Positions 34,783 through 43,465 of a stretch of 64,000 nt of DNA are shown here, piece after piece. The notes beneath the pieces were generated by a model that saw only the letters and a list, made by a program, of their open reading frames with translations, had not been told where the DNA came from and did not search any database. The stretch is taken from positions 190,140 through 254,139 of the forward strand of contig JAHDIE010000001.1 of the NCBI GenBank assembly GCA_020630955.1, in the 5' to 3' direction. The position numbers and the translations under genes are program-made. The stretch's first letter is position 1, and each line of letters opens with the position of its first letter. This stretch comes from Saprospiraceae bacterium. Lineage in GTDB: Bacteria > Bacteroidota > Bacteroidia > Chitinophagales > Saprospiraceae.

Positions 34783-35802
34783 ATGAATAGACGTCATTTT
34801 TCAAAACTGTTTGCTTCTGCGATGATGACACTAGGAATAAGCACAAATAGAAATCAAAGCTTGAACAAAACCAGGCCTTTAAAAAAAGGTGATACCGTTG
34901 CACTGGTCACTCCTTCTGGACCAATTAAAAAGGACCGATTGTCAAAAACAAAATCACTGATTGAATCACTGGGCTTTAAAGTTTATCATACGGAAGCAGT
35001 ATTATTTCAAAATGGCCATCTTGCTGGGACAGATAAACAAAGATTAGATGATTTGCATCATGCTTTCCAAAATAATAAAGTAGATGCCATATGGGCAATA
35101 CGTGGAGGATATGGTGCCACTAGATATTTAGATTTATTAGACTTTGAACTCATCCGAAAAAACCCAAAGCCACTTATTGGATATAGTGATATTACTGCGC
35201 TATTAAACACAATATTTCAACATACAGGAAATCCATGTTTTCATGGACCAATAGCGGGGGCTTCATTTACAGAATATTCTCGTGCTGGCTTGACTCCACT
35301 TTTCAGTTCAAATCCTGTTTCATTTGACCTTTCGGTAAATAACATAACTAAAGGAGAAACGGATTCAGCTTACAAATACAGAGTTATCATTCCAGGAAAG
35401 GCAACAGGCCCATTGGCTGGAGGAAATCTTTCTCTATTGACTGCTACTGTCGGGACCAAACACCAAGTAGCAAGCAAAGGTAAAATCATATTTATTGAGG
35501 ACATTGGCGAAGAACCTTACCGCATTGATCGGATGTTTACACAATTGATCAGCGCGGGATTCTTTGATCAAGCAAAAGGCATTATTCTTGGTGTCTTTGC
35601 TGATTGTGAAAAAAAAGATTTTTTTTCGTCGACACTTCAAGAAACAATAGATGAAAGAATAAAACATATTGGATTGCCTTGTATATATGGTTTTTCATTT
35701 GGACACATTGACGATAAATGCACATTCCCAATAGGAGTACAAGCAAGCTTTGATACAAACTATCCAAAGATTCATATTCTAGGTTCTGCATTCAGTGAAT
35801 AG
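34783..35802 (+). CDS. LD-carboxypeptidase (peptidase family S66)
   Basis: The 339-residue enzyme removes the terminal D-alanine from murein tetrapeptides, in recycling of peptidoglycan. Family features are the N-terminal VALVTPSGPI, RGGYGATRYLDLLD (107-120), nucleophile Ser135 in LIGYSDITAL, a Glu-containing IIFIEDIGEEPYRIDRM, and the His motif FSFGHIDDKCTFPIG. The first 20 residues (MNRRHFSKLFASAMMTLGIS) contain a twin Arg and a short hydrophobic stretch, suggesting Tat-type export. It is monocistronic and ends at a hairpin terminator shared with the S9 peptidase gene. Confidence 0.93.
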   Translation: MNRRHFSKLFASAMMTLGISTNRNQSLNKTRPLKKGDTVALVTPSGPIKKDRLSKTKSLIESLGFKVYHTEAVLFQNGHLAGTDKQRLDDLHHAFQNNKVDAIWAIRGGYGATRYLDLLDFELIRKNPKPLIGYSDITALLNTIFQHTGNPCFHGPIAGASFTEYSRAGLTPLFSSNPVSFDLSVNNITKGETDSAYKYRVIIPGKATGPLAGGNLSLLTATVGTKHQVASKGKIIFIEDIGEEPYRIDRMFTQLISAGFFDQAKGIILGVFADCEKKDFFSSTLQETIDERIKHIGLPCIYGFSFGHIDDKCTFPIGVQASFDTNYPKIHILGSAFSE

Positions 35803-35819
35803 GTATATAAATAAAAAAA

Positions 35820-35852
35820 AGGCTAATTGATATTTCAACTAGCCTTCTTTTT
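35820..35852. terminator. Bidirectional intrinsic terminator
   Basis: The arms AGGCTAATTGA and TCAACTAGCCT pair with one mismatch. They are preceded by an A-run and followed by CTTCTTTTTT, so the hairpin can serve both convergent genes (S66 and S9 peptidases). Confidence 0.85.
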
Positions 35853-35870
35853 TCTAAAGTTATTATACAT

Positions 35871-37766
35871 TTAATCAGCGAGATCTTCTTTTAAATGCTT
35901 GTCAAGAAAAGCTAGAATTTTTCCCCATCCTTCAATTTGATTTTCTTTTTTCCTAAAGCCATGGCCTTCATCTTCAAAAAGAACATACTCAACAGGCACC
36001 CCGTTTTTTCTCATCTCTTCCACCATTTCATCCGATTCAATTTGTAAAACTCGAGGATCAGTGGCACCTTGTAGCACCATGACCGGATTCTTAATTTTAT
36101 CAGCATGAAATAGGGGTGAGATTTCATAAAGTCTGACTGAATCTTGAGAGTATGGATCACCAAGTTCTGCATAAAGACCTACTTTAAAAGATTCCCACCA
36201 AGGAGGAATGCTCTTTAGTGTTCTTATCCAATTGGTCACCCCAAAAATATTAACCCCGACTTTGAATTCATCCGGTGCTGCTGTCATTGCTCGCATGGTC
36301 ATATAACCACCATATGATCCACCTAAAATTCCAATATTATCTGCATCAACATAATCCAAGCCTGCCAAATAATTTTTTCCTTCTATACAATCTTGCAAAT
36401 CTCCTTCCCCATGGTTTAAATCATCCAATTCATTAAAGGTTTTGCCATATCCACTTGATCCTCTATTATTCACTCGCAAAACAGCATAACCATGATTGAC
36501 TAAAAACTGATAAAGTGAAGAATAACTATTTCGAGATTGACCGCCTGGTCCGCCGTGCACTTGCACAATGGCAGGCACTTTGTTTTCTTTTGAAGCACCA
36601 TGTGGTTTGAATAAAATTGCAGGGATTTCAATACCATCGAAGGACTTATATCTTATTATTTCACCTTTGACAAGATGGTCTTCATCTATTTCATCGTTTA
36701 GTGTATTGGTTAATTTTTTATAATCACCAGTTTTGAAATTATAGACATAAAGGTCACTGGTTGCATTTGAGCTGCCAGCATAAAAAGCCATTTTGTCCTC
36801 AGATCGAGAAATGCTCACAGAAGTAATTTCTTTCCCTTCAATATCAGGAAAATCAACCAAGGTATTACTTGCGGTATTATAAACTTTTAATTTAGTGCTT
36901 GCATCAGCATTGATTCCAACTACATTATATTTCCCAGTTTCAGAAAAATAAGAATACCAAATATCCCAATCTTCTTGCATCACTTTTTCTTTTTCACCAG
37001 TTTCCAAATTATATCTCATAACATAAGTAAACTCACTACCAGATGTTGTTGTATAATAAAGATATTTATTGTCAATACTAAAGTCCGCTGTACCATTTGA
37101 GGATAGGTCTTCATTAATTTTGGTTTTCTTTCCAGAATCTAGATCTACAACAAAAAAATCATTATTATTGGAATCTACAACTTTTGATAAAGTGATGTAT
37201 CGCTCATCATTACTAATGCCACCCATATCCAGACCATCATCATTTTGATATATCAATGCTGATTCAAAATTAGATATATCCATTTTGTACACATCCATAA
37301 ATTGAGGATCCCTTTTATTTGAACTGTAGTAAAAGGCTGTTTTATCTTTGGACCATCCACGAAACGAAGATCTAGCTCCTTCGAATGGAGTAAGATCTCT
37401 AGTAGAACCATCTAAATCTGATAAAAAGATGTGATTAATCTCGTCACCATTGTTATCACTAATATAAATAAACCTATTGTCTTTCGGGAAATAAGATGCG
37501 GGGCGTATTGTTTTATCGGAACTTGAGGTAAGAGGAGTCATCTCACCTGACTCTAAGTCCATCTTGTAAGCATTAAAAATTCCAGACTTATCGCTGCCAA
37601 CAAGCAATGATTTTTCGTCATGAGAAAATGAGCTGCCAAAAACAGATTCATTGTCCATAAATTGTTCAATGGTATATTCTTTAAGCTCAACAGCATTGCT
37701 TTTATTATTCGATTCTTGACAAGAATAGAACATCAATGTTAAAAAGAGAATGGCATATTTTTTCAT
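35871..37766 (-). CDS. S9-family prolyl-oligopeptidase-type peptidase, lipoprotein
   Basis: The 631-residue protein begins with a lipoprotein signal; the lipobox Cys is residue 16 (LMFYSCQE), so it is probably anchored in the outer membrane or periplasm. Residues about 40-370 form a WD/DPP-type propeller. The C-terminal alpha/beta hydrolase domain has nucleophile Ser in GILGGSYGGYMTM, Asp in GATDPRVL and His in DEGHGF. The motif VHGGPGGQSRN marks the oxyanion-hole region. The enzyme cleaves short peptides, often releasing acylated amino acids, dipeptides or Pro-containing fragments; exact specificity is unknown. Its gene is monocistronic. Confidence 0.93.
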   Translation of the reverse strand: MKKYAILFLTLMFYSCQESNNKSNAVELKEYTIEQFMDNESVFGSSFSHDEKSLLVGSDKSGIFNAYKMDLESGEMTPLTSSSDKTIRPASYFPKDNRFIYISDNNGDEINHIFLSDLDGSTRDLTPFEGARSSFRGWSKDKTAFYYSSNKRDPQFMDVYKMDISNFESALIYQNDDGLDMGGISNDERYITLSKVVDSNNNDFFVVDLDSGKKTKINEDLSSNGTADFSIDNKYLYYTTTSGSEFTYVMRYNLETGEKEKVMQEDWDIWYSYFSETGKYNVVGINADASTKLKVYNTASNTLVDFPDIEGKEITSVSISRSEDKMAFYAGSSNATSDLYVYNFKTGDYKKLTNTLNDEIDEDHLVKGEIIRYKSFDGIEIPAILFKPHGASKENKVPAIVQVHGGPGGQSRNSYSSLYQFLVNHGYAVLRVNNRGSSGYGKTFNELDDLNHGEGDLQDCIEGKNYLAGLDYVDADNIGILGGSYGGYMTMRAMTAAPDEFKVGVNIFGVTNWIRTLKSIPPWWESFKVGLYAELGDPYSQDSVRLYEISPLFHADKIKNPVMVLQGATDPRVLQIESDEMVEEMRKNGVPVEYVLFEDEGHGFRKKENQIEGWGKILAFLDKHLKEDLAD

Positions 37767-38059
37767 CTCAAAGTTTTGATTGCATTAATAGAATACATAA
37801 GATACTAGAATATTATGAATTGGCTTCAATTCATTAAAACTATTCGACCAATATCAAAATATGGATAGATGAAACAACAAATTCAAAATATAGAATTCAA
37901 AACCCTTTTTGAAATACAATATAAATTTACAGAAGTGAATAGGATAAATAATCAATTCAAAAATAATCAATGACGTTCGTCGAAAAAAATAGCAGAATTA
38001 AACTCTTCAATTTAAATTACGATTGAAAATTTATTGTAATTGAATCAAAACACTTCTTT

Positions 38060-38206
38060 ATGAAACCTCTTGGACTTTACTACATCATTACAGGCATATT
38101 AGGCATTGGTGCATTTCAATTAAACATTACAAATACATCGAATGCAGAAGTGCAAATTGATCCGATAAATGTAGAAAACATCGTTTGGTATTGTTCTGAG
38201 GAATAG
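38060..38206 (+). CDS. Possible small exported/membrane peptide (48 aa)
   Basis: An ATG-started frame of 48 codons ends at TAG 38204-38206. The N-terminus MKPLGLYYIITGILGIGAFQ is a plausible signal peptide or single membrane helix. It is followed by a polar tail (NITNTSNAEVQIDPINVEN) ending WYCSEE. Nothing in the sequence names a function. The composition is protein-like and the frame lies in an otherwise empty 595-base gap, which supports its being real, but it is short and lacks other evidence. Confidence 0.4.
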   Translation: MKPLGLYYIITGILGIGAFQLNITNTSNAEVQIDPINVENIVWYCSEE

Positions 38207-38266
38207 GTAGTACTAGTTTTCTAATTACATTCATCAGGGTGAAATACCTATTTCTTAATAGTTCTA

Positions 38267-38302
38267 TTTTGCAAGAAATAATTTTCAGATTATTATAATT
38301 TG
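38267..38302 (+). promoter_or_regulatory. Candidate Bacteroidota sigma-ABfr-type promoter for the OmpA-domain gene
   Basis: TTTTG at 38267-38271 and TATAATTTG at 38294-38302 are separated by 22 bases, close to the TTG-N(17-23)-TAnnTTTG promoter pattern of this phylum. The -7 box has one extra base relative to the consensus. It lies 59 bases before the ATG at 38362. Confidence 0.4.
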
Positions 38303-38361
38303 TGTTCTTGTTTTCCGTTTCAGAAGTGACGCACTTGTAATTTATCATTAAAAAACGGACG

Positions 38362-40212
38362 ATGAAACGAATAATTATCTTTCTCGCGGTAATTGCTATG
38401 TCCTTATCTATAGCAATTGGACAACAGCACATTTCAAAAACAATCTACTTCAATTCTGATGTTCACTTATTGAATAAAAAGAATCAAAACCAACTCCAAA
38501 AATTTGGCAAACAATTAGAAAACTATTCCGATTATGACATCACAATAGTCGGACACACAGATCAAGATGGCAATGAAGACTACAATCTAAAACTTTCTAA
38601 AAACAGAGCTCTATCTGTGCAAAATTTCTTCATAGAGCAAGGTTTAGAATCTGATCAAATTCAAATCGGCTTTGAAGGAGAAAAGAAATTAGCAGAAACA
38701 GACCATAGTTTATCGGCAAAAAAATTAAACAGGAGAGTTATTATTATTGCCAATACCTATCAATTTGAAAACTCTAATGAATTACTGAGTAAGTTAGAAG
38801 ACAACAATGTCACAGAAAAAATTATTGACCCTAATTTCGAAAATAAACTTGAGCTTAAAAAAGGAACAGTTATCAAAATACCTGCAAATGCATTCTGTTT
38901 GGAAGATGGGACATCGGTTTCAGAAAATGACATTGAAATAAATTTTAAAGAAGCATTTGATTATCTAGACATGATCAACCTTCAGCTTTCAACTGTAACA
39001 AAAGATGATATATTAGAAACCGGTGGAATGCTATACATTGAAGCCAATCAAAATGGAAACAAATTAAGATTGAAAGACAATATGATGATAGACATCACCT
39101 ACCCCATTCAAGACAGCAAGGAGGATATGGAGCTATTTTATGCAAATGAGAATGAAGATCGTATGGTGTGGGAAGCGGCAAATCAAAAAGTAAATATTGT
39201 GCAGGAGACCCCAGAGAAATTCATGGTTCAAATACCTCTTGATGATTTGATTAACTACGATTTTGGTGACCTTGAAAAACCAACCATTGATTTTGATGAA
39301 ATGCCACGATTTCCTCGTCCAGTAAAAAAAGCCTATCCTCCTAGTGATAGAATTTACACAACTGAAAAATACAAAGAAGTGTATGACAAGTATTTAGTAG
39401 CAAAAGCTAAATACGAAAAAGACCAAGAAAGTTATGATTACAGACTGCAAAGCTGGAAATCAGAAGTCAAACTTCGTAAGCAAAAAATCAGAAGTCATAA
39501 AAGAAAATTAAAAAAATATTACATTTTAAAGAGGTGTGTTTATGCTGTAAAAGTTTTAGACCAACGAAAATCAGAAGCTTCACATGAGGATCTACTCAAT
39601 GAGGTATTTGGTTTTTTAAGTGAAACACCGGCTGCTATTCCTTTTAATGAAAAATACCTCATCAAAATGGCATTCGGCAATGTGACAAAAGATGTAAAAG
39701 AACAAATGGGCTTGGCTATTTTCCCATCATATGATAACCACAGAGATCGTAGCTATGATTATTGTAGGAATTTCAATTTAGTCCTTGGACAAAAAAAAGA
39801 CCTTATTTTGGCTAAAAAGTATGACTTAGGTTACATTGATAATCTTTCTGTTCAGAAATATGCCTTTAGAACCTCCAATCTTGGATGGATTAATTGTGAT
39901 CGTTTTACCAAGCTAAAAGATTCACAAAAAACAACTTTTGCAGTTTCGAATCCAAGCAATGAAGATAAGTACTTCCTAGTTTTTAAAAACCAAAAGTCTA
40001 TTCTTCAGGATTCAAACGATAAAGGAAAAGTATTTCGTAATATTCCAAAAGGTGAAGATGTCCAATTAATTGGAATCAGAGTAATCAACAACAAACCCTA
40101 TATTGCATCACATGAATTCAAAACAGGATCCATTAAAAAACTTGAACCGCAATTTAAAAAGAGCACGATGGTAGCCATTAAAAATACCATCAACAATATT
40201 GCATCTGAATAA
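38362..40212 (+). CDS. OmpA-domain protein with N-terminal peptidoglycan-binding domain and long novel C-terminus
   Basis: The 616-residue protein has a signal peptide (ending AIGQ, residue 21) followed directly by an OmpA/MotB domain. IYFNSDVHLL and VGHTDQDGNEDYNLKLSKNRA lie in residues about 25-95, and LNRRVIII near 125. OmpA domains bind the diaminopimelate stem of peptidoglycan and usually sit at the C-terminus; here the domain is N-terminal. The rest contains a ZU5-like beta segment (KKGTVIKIPANAF, about 165-230), a Pro-rich linker, and a Lys/Arg/Glu-rich probable coiled coil at about 330-400. A last beta-rich part completes it. The role could be envelope anchoring, but the C-terminal part is not recognised. 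A terminator follows. Confidence 0.8.
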   Translation: MKRIIIFLAVIAMSLSIAIGQQHISKTIYFNSDVHLLNKKNQNQLQKFGKQLENYSDYDITIVGHTDQDGNEDYNLKLSKNRALSVQNFFIEQGLESDQIQIGFEGEKKLAETDHSLSAKKLNRRVIIIANTYQFENSNELLSKLEDNNVTEKIIDPNFENKLELKKGTVIKIPANAFCLEDGTSVSENDIEINFKEAFDYLDMINLQLSTVTKDDILETGGMLYIEANQNGNKLRLKDNMMIDITYPIQDSKEDMELFYANENEDRMVWEAANQKVNIVQETPEKFMVQIPLDDLINYDFGDLEKPTIDFDEMPRFPRPVKKAYPPSDRIYTTEKYKEVYDKYLVAKAKYEKDQESYDYRLQSWKSEVKLRKQKIRSHKRKLKKYYILKRCVYAVKVLDQRKSEASHEDLLNEVFGFLSETPAAIPFNEKYLIKMAFGNVTKDVKEQMGLAIFPSYDNHRDRSYDYCRNFNLVLGQKKDLILAKKYDLGYIDNLSVQKYAFRTSNLGWINCDRFTKLKDSQKTTFAVSNPSNEDKYFLVFKNQKSILQDSNDKGKVFRNIPKGEDVQLIGIRVINNKPYIASHEFKTGSIKKLEPQFKKSTMVAIKNTINNIASE

Positions 40213-40223
40213 GTTTGTTTATC

Positions 40224-40260
40224 AAGTGGCAGTTCTAATGTGTGACTGCCACTTTCTTTT
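40224..40260 (+). terminator. Intrinsic terminator after OmpA-domain gene
   Basis: A perfect ten-base stem AAGTGGCAGT / ACTGCCACTT with an 11-base loop is followed by TCTTTTT. It is positioned 12 bases after the stop codon at 40210-40212. Confidence 0.88.
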
Positions 40261-40301
40261 TACACTTTTTGATTGTATCTTAATCCAAATAAATATACAG
40301 T

Positions 40302-40673
40302 ATGAAATTAGGCGCCTTTTCAATCAGCTTAAGCGTAAAAAATCTTGAAGCTTCTAAAAAATTTTATGAACAATTAGGGTTTACTAAATTTGCAGGAAGT
40401 TTAGAAATGAACTACCTTATTATGAAAAATGAAAGTTCTATCATTGGACTATTTCAAGGTATGTTTGAAAATAATATTATCACTTTTAATCCAGGATGGA
40501 ACAATGATGCCCAAGCTTTGGAGAGTTTCGATGATATTAGAAGTATTCAAAAATCATTAAAATCATACAACATTGCACTTGACCGTGAAGCAGACGAAAA
40601 TTCTTCTGGACCAGCAAGTGTAGTACTTAAAGATCCTGATGGAAACACCATTCTTCTAGATCAACATGTATAA
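40302..40673 (+). CDS. VOC (glyoxalase-like) family protein
   Basis: The 123-residue single VOC domain starts with LGAFSISLSVKNLEASKKFY, the classic first strand and helix. It ends with VVLKDPDGNTILLDQH, the classic last strand. Metal ligands of glyoxalase I are not all present, so the reaction is unknown. It lies seven bases upstream of the aspartyl-protease lipoprotein gene and may be co-transcribed with it. It is only distantly like the VOC protein encoded at 19476-19856. Confidence 0.88.
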   Translation: MKLGAFSISLSVKNLEASKKFYEQLGFTKFAGSLEMNYLIMKNESSIIGLFQGMFENNIITFNPGWNNDAQALESFDDIRSIQKSLKSYNIALDREADENSSGPASVVLKDPDGNTILLDQHV

Positions 40674-40680
40674 ATAGACT

Positions 40681-41607
40681 ATGGAATATTTGAAATGGAT
40701 TTGCGTATTTGGGATTGCATTAACGCTTTGCAATTGCAAGAAAAAAACAGAGACCAAACAAACAGGTACTGAAGAAATTCTTCTCGACAGTATTCCATTT
40801 ACGATGACGGAAGGAAATAATATCATGTTCTCTTGCCTTTTAGATGAAAAAGATTCAATCCAACTTTTTTTTGATACGGGTGGTACAGAATTAGTATTGC
40901 TGCATGATGCAATAAAAAACGAAACCAGCTTACTCCAAAATAGAAATAAGGGATATCAAGAAATTGATTTTGAACCGTTAGAAGAAACAAGTTCCTTGCG
41001 CATTGGAAATTTAGTTTGGGACAGCTTAAACATCTACCCTGCCAGAGTGGGTCCAAAAGAGATGGCTGGTCATTTTGGATGGGATCTATTTAAAGGGAAG
41101 ATCATTGAACTCAATTATGATGAAAAGGTAATGGTCGTACATCCTGGGGTAGAAAATATTACTGAAGGATTCCAAAAGATACCCATTGAATATACGAATA
41201 CTTTATTTTGTATTGATGCAACTTTAAGTGTTTCAGATCAATTGTTTCAAAATCGATACCTATTTGATTCTGGATTTCAAAGGGCGATTGTTTTAGATAA
41301 AGAATTAAGAAAGAAGGATGGCTTTCCAAATAACCTGACTGTTCTTAAAGAATCAACACTCAGAAATTCTCGAGGAGATGTTTTTATCAACAAAGTGGTG
41401 AATACTGATCAAATTTGTTTTGGTGAACTGTGTGCTGACAACGTTCCTGCTCAACTCATTGTTACTCCTAATCCAGCTAGATTTGAAACCAATATACTTG
41501 GTAATGAATTATTGAAAAGATTTAATACCATACTGGACTTTAAAAATCATCATGTATATCTAAAAGCCAACAGTCTCATGTCACAAAGCTATACAGACGC
41601 TCAATAA
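40681..41607 (+). CDS. Retropepsin/pepsin-like aspartyl protease-fold lipoprotein
   Basis: The 308-residue protein has a lipoprotein signal ending TLCNC (Cys19), so it is probably lipid-anchored. The motif QLFFDTGGTELVLL places Asp65 in a DTG active-site loop. A second, similar element, RYLFDSGFQRAIVL, lies about 145 residues later, giving the two-lobed arrangement of pepsin-like enzymes in one chain. Bacterial members of this group are mostly uncharacterised clan AA proteins. It follows the VOC gene by seven bases. Proteolytic activity is inferred from the two Asp motifs. Confidence 0.78.
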   Translation: MEYLKWICVFGIALTLCNCKKKTETKQTGTEEILLDSIPFTMTEGNNIMFSCLLDEKDSIQLFFDTGGTELVLLHDAIKNETSLLQNRNKGYQEIDFEPLEETSSLRIGNLVWDSLNIYPARVGPKEMAGHFGWDLFKGKIIELNYDEKVMVVHPGVENITEGFQKIPIEYTNTLFCIDATLSVSDQLFQNRYLFDSGFQRAIVLDKELRKKDGFPNNLTVLKESTLRNSRGDVFINKVVNTDQICFGELCADNVPAQLIVTPNPARFETNILGNELLKRFNTILDFKNHHVYLKANSLMSQSYTDAQ

Positions 41608-41710
41608 ACATATATACTTTTTTTTTAATATTTAATTGTTGACTTACCATAATATCTTTAACTTTGCATTATCCCTTCACAGTTTTGCTTTTAAAATAAC
41701 ATTCTTTATA

Positions 41711-42211
41711 ATGGATAAGTACGCACCAAAAGAAATATGGGACACCTATTTAGAAAGGTTTGATCATGGTAAAACTGGATCTAAAACATTCAGAGTTGAT
41801 CTTATTGAATCTGCTCCATTAGGGAGATATCCCTTTCTTCTTATCGCTGGTGTCAAATACAAAAGTACTGTTGCTGATGGTTTTCCAGAAGGAAATGATT
41901 TTCAACTTTTATACAAATTGGGAGATGAGTTGTTGGACTTAATAGAGTCACATGCTGAGGCCATCATGGTTGGTTCATTTTTATACAATTTTGAGAGACT
42001 TGAGTATTTCTACATAAACCATGCTGACAATATCATATCAAAAATTGAAGATTTCTACAAAACAAACTATCCAAATAGGCAGTTTTTTGTAACAATTAAA
42101 GAAGATAAAAATTGGAAATACTATAAAGAATTCCTCTACCCCAAGCACGAAATGTTAACCTTGCTAAAAGAGCAAGCAGCATCAAGAAGAGCATTGGATA
42201 TTGTTCAATAA
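41711..42211 (+). CDS. DUF695-like hypothetical protein
   Basis: The 166-residue cytoplasmic protein starts at the ATG at 41711. An in-frame TTG 75 bases upstream would add a non-conserved hydrophobic leader and is less likely. The sequence reads as an alpha/beta domain with strands RYPFLLIAGVKYKS and RQFFVTIKEDKNWKYYKEFLYP. The latter, with a Trp-x-Tyr-Tyr motif near the C-terminus, is reminiscent of DUF695. Its function is unknown. It may be co-transcribed with the short membrane-protein gene 12 bases downstream. Confidence 0.65.
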   Translation: MDKYAPKEIWDTYLERFDHGKTGSKTFRVDLIESAPLGRYPFLLIAGVKYKSTVADGFPEGNDFQLLYKLGDELLDLIESHAEAIMVGSFLYNFERLEYFYINHADNIISKIEDFYKTNYPNRQFFVTIKEDKNWKYYKEFLYPKHEMLTLLKEQAASRRALDIVQ

Positions 42212-42223
42212 TTCTTTATCTTT

Positions 42224-42595
42224 TTGACATTGAAACCATCACAATTATTTCTTATTGATTCCTTAGGTGCTTTAGGATCTGCCATTATGCATGGAATAAT
42301 CTTGAGACACTTTCATCAATTAATTGGAATACCTCAAAGAACGCTTCTTTACCTTGCAATCGTTGCACTTTTGTTCTCAATGTATTCAATGCTTTGTTTT
42401 ATTTTAAAACCCAAAAATTGGCAAACTCACTTGAAAAGAATTGGGTTTGCAAATATTGGCTTCTGCCTGGTGACTTTGATTGTATTAGCAATATTTAAAA
42501 CTGAAGTTACAAGATTAGGAATAGCCTTTTTCATGGTTGAAATATTGATCATTTTTATACTTGCGATATACGAATTGCGCTTTATCAAACATTAA
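42224..42595 (+). CDS. Small four-helix membrane protein, unknown function
   Basis: The 123-residue product has four hydrophobic segments (about 8-28, 40-60, 74-92 and 98-118) joined by short loops, one basic (KPKNWQTHLKR). It is probably an inner-membrane protein. The first start is TTG at 42224, with no ATG before residue 22, so the true N-terminus is uncertain. No family is recognised. It follows the DUF695-like gene by 12 bases and overlaps the convergent hydrolase gene end by four bases. Confidence 0.6.
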   Translation: MTLKPSQLFLIDSLGALGSAIMHGIILRHFHQLIGIPQRTLLYLAIVALLFSMYSMLCFILKPKNWQTHLKRIGFANIGFCLVTLIVLAIFKTEVTRLGIAFFMVEILIIFILAIYELRFIKH

Positions 42596-43416
42596 GCCAT
42601 TACAAACTCAACGGTCCTCTTCACCACTTTATCGTTTTTTAATCTATGTCCCATACCTTTTGTTTTCCAGAAATCAGCATTTGTTAATAACTGAACAAGT
42701 CTTTCAGAATTTTGGACAGGTGTAGCTTCATCATTCTCATCATGAATTACTAAAGTATTTGATTTTATAGCAGGTGCAAAGTTGTCCAGAGAAAAATATT
42801 CAACTTCATGGCCTGTGTAGACTTTAAAATGCAATTTCATTTGATGTACAAGACGCTCAGAAACAGTTAATTCCTTTTCGAAAAAATCAACAAATTGAAT
42901 TGCCCCATAAGGACCTGCTAGTAATGCCAATCTATCAACTTCTATATTATTTTTGTGGAGATAATAAACACTTGAGAAAGCACCTATAGAATGTGCTATT
43001 ATCCCAGTTGGTATCCCAAATGCCTCTATTACCACTTTAATTGTTTTTTCATACAAAGGGACATTGCAAAACAAACCATCTGAATTTCCATGGCCAGGAG
43101 CATCAAAGGATACGACTCGAAAAAGACTAAGGTCAAGACTTTCAATATATCTCTTCCAACGGTAGCTGTTGCTTTGCCAACCATGCACCATTAATATTGT
43201 TTTTGGTCCTGATCCCCATACATAGCATCGCACCTTTTTCCCTTCTACAGCTAGTGATGTTTGCTTTGCAGTATTTAAAAATGCATTCTGTTCAGGTTTC
43301 AATTTAGCTTTAAATGGAATGCAGAAAAAATAAAAAGCTTGTTTTCCAGCCAATTTGGGAAATATCAACACTAATGTATTTAAATATTTACCAATCAGAT
43401 TCTTAATAAGTTGCAT
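42592..43416 (-). CDS. Alpha/beta hydrolase, TetR-controlled
   Basis: The 274-residue hydrolase has the oxyanion-hole region MVHGWQSNSYRW, Asp in SFDAPGHGNSDG, a nucleophile Ser in IIAHSIGAFSS, a late Asp in VIHDENDEATP and His in GMGHRL. It could be an esterase, lipase or thioesterase; nothing decides the substrate. A perfect palindrome (43430-43451) lies 13 bases before its ATG and nearly matches a site before the adjacent tetR gene. The hydrolase is therefore probably controlled by that repressor, perhaps as a detoxification or lipid-remodelling enzyme. Confidence 0.87.
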   Translation of the reverse strand: MQLIKNLIGKYLNTLVLIFPKLAGKQAFYFFCIPFKAKLKPEQNAFLNTAKQTSLAVEGKKVRCYVWGSGPKTILMVHGWQSNSYRWKRYIESLDLSLFRVVSFDAPGHGNSDGLFCNVPLYEKTIKVVIEAFGIPTGIIAHSIGAFSSVYYLHKNNIEVDRLALLAGPYGAIQFVDFFEKELTVSERLVHQMKLHFKVYTGHEVEYFSLDNFAPAIKSNTLVIHDENDEATPVQNSERLVQLLTNADFWKTKGMGHRLKNDKVVKRTVEFVMA

Positions 43417-43429
43417 AATTATAATGTTT

Positions 43430-43451
43430 TAAGATACCTATCGGTATCTTA
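43430..43451. promoter_or_regulatory. TetR-type operator O2 (upstream of hydrolase gene)
   Basis: The arms TAAGATACC and GGTATCTTA are exact reverse complements around TATC. Read on the minus strand, the core AAGATACCGATAGGTATCT matches the site before the tetR gene at all but a few positions. It sits between the tetR stop and the hydrolase ATG. Confidence 0.78.
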
Positions 43452-43465
43452 CTTAACAAAAAAAG

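Larger units (their letters stand above)
37767..38361. other. Intergenic region with one small ORF and a candidate promoter
   Basis: This 595-base divergent region lies between the S9 peptidase and OmpA-domain genes. It holds an AT-rich leader, a 48-codon frame at 38060-38206, and a candidate Bacteroidota promoter at about 38267-38302. No hairpin, RNA gene or larger coding frame was recognised. Confidence 0.6.

Noticed and set aside
42224-42595. DUF695-like and four-helix genes considered as a toxin-antitoxin pair
   Set aside because: Neither product resembles a known toxin or antitoxin, and lengths and membrane topology give no support.
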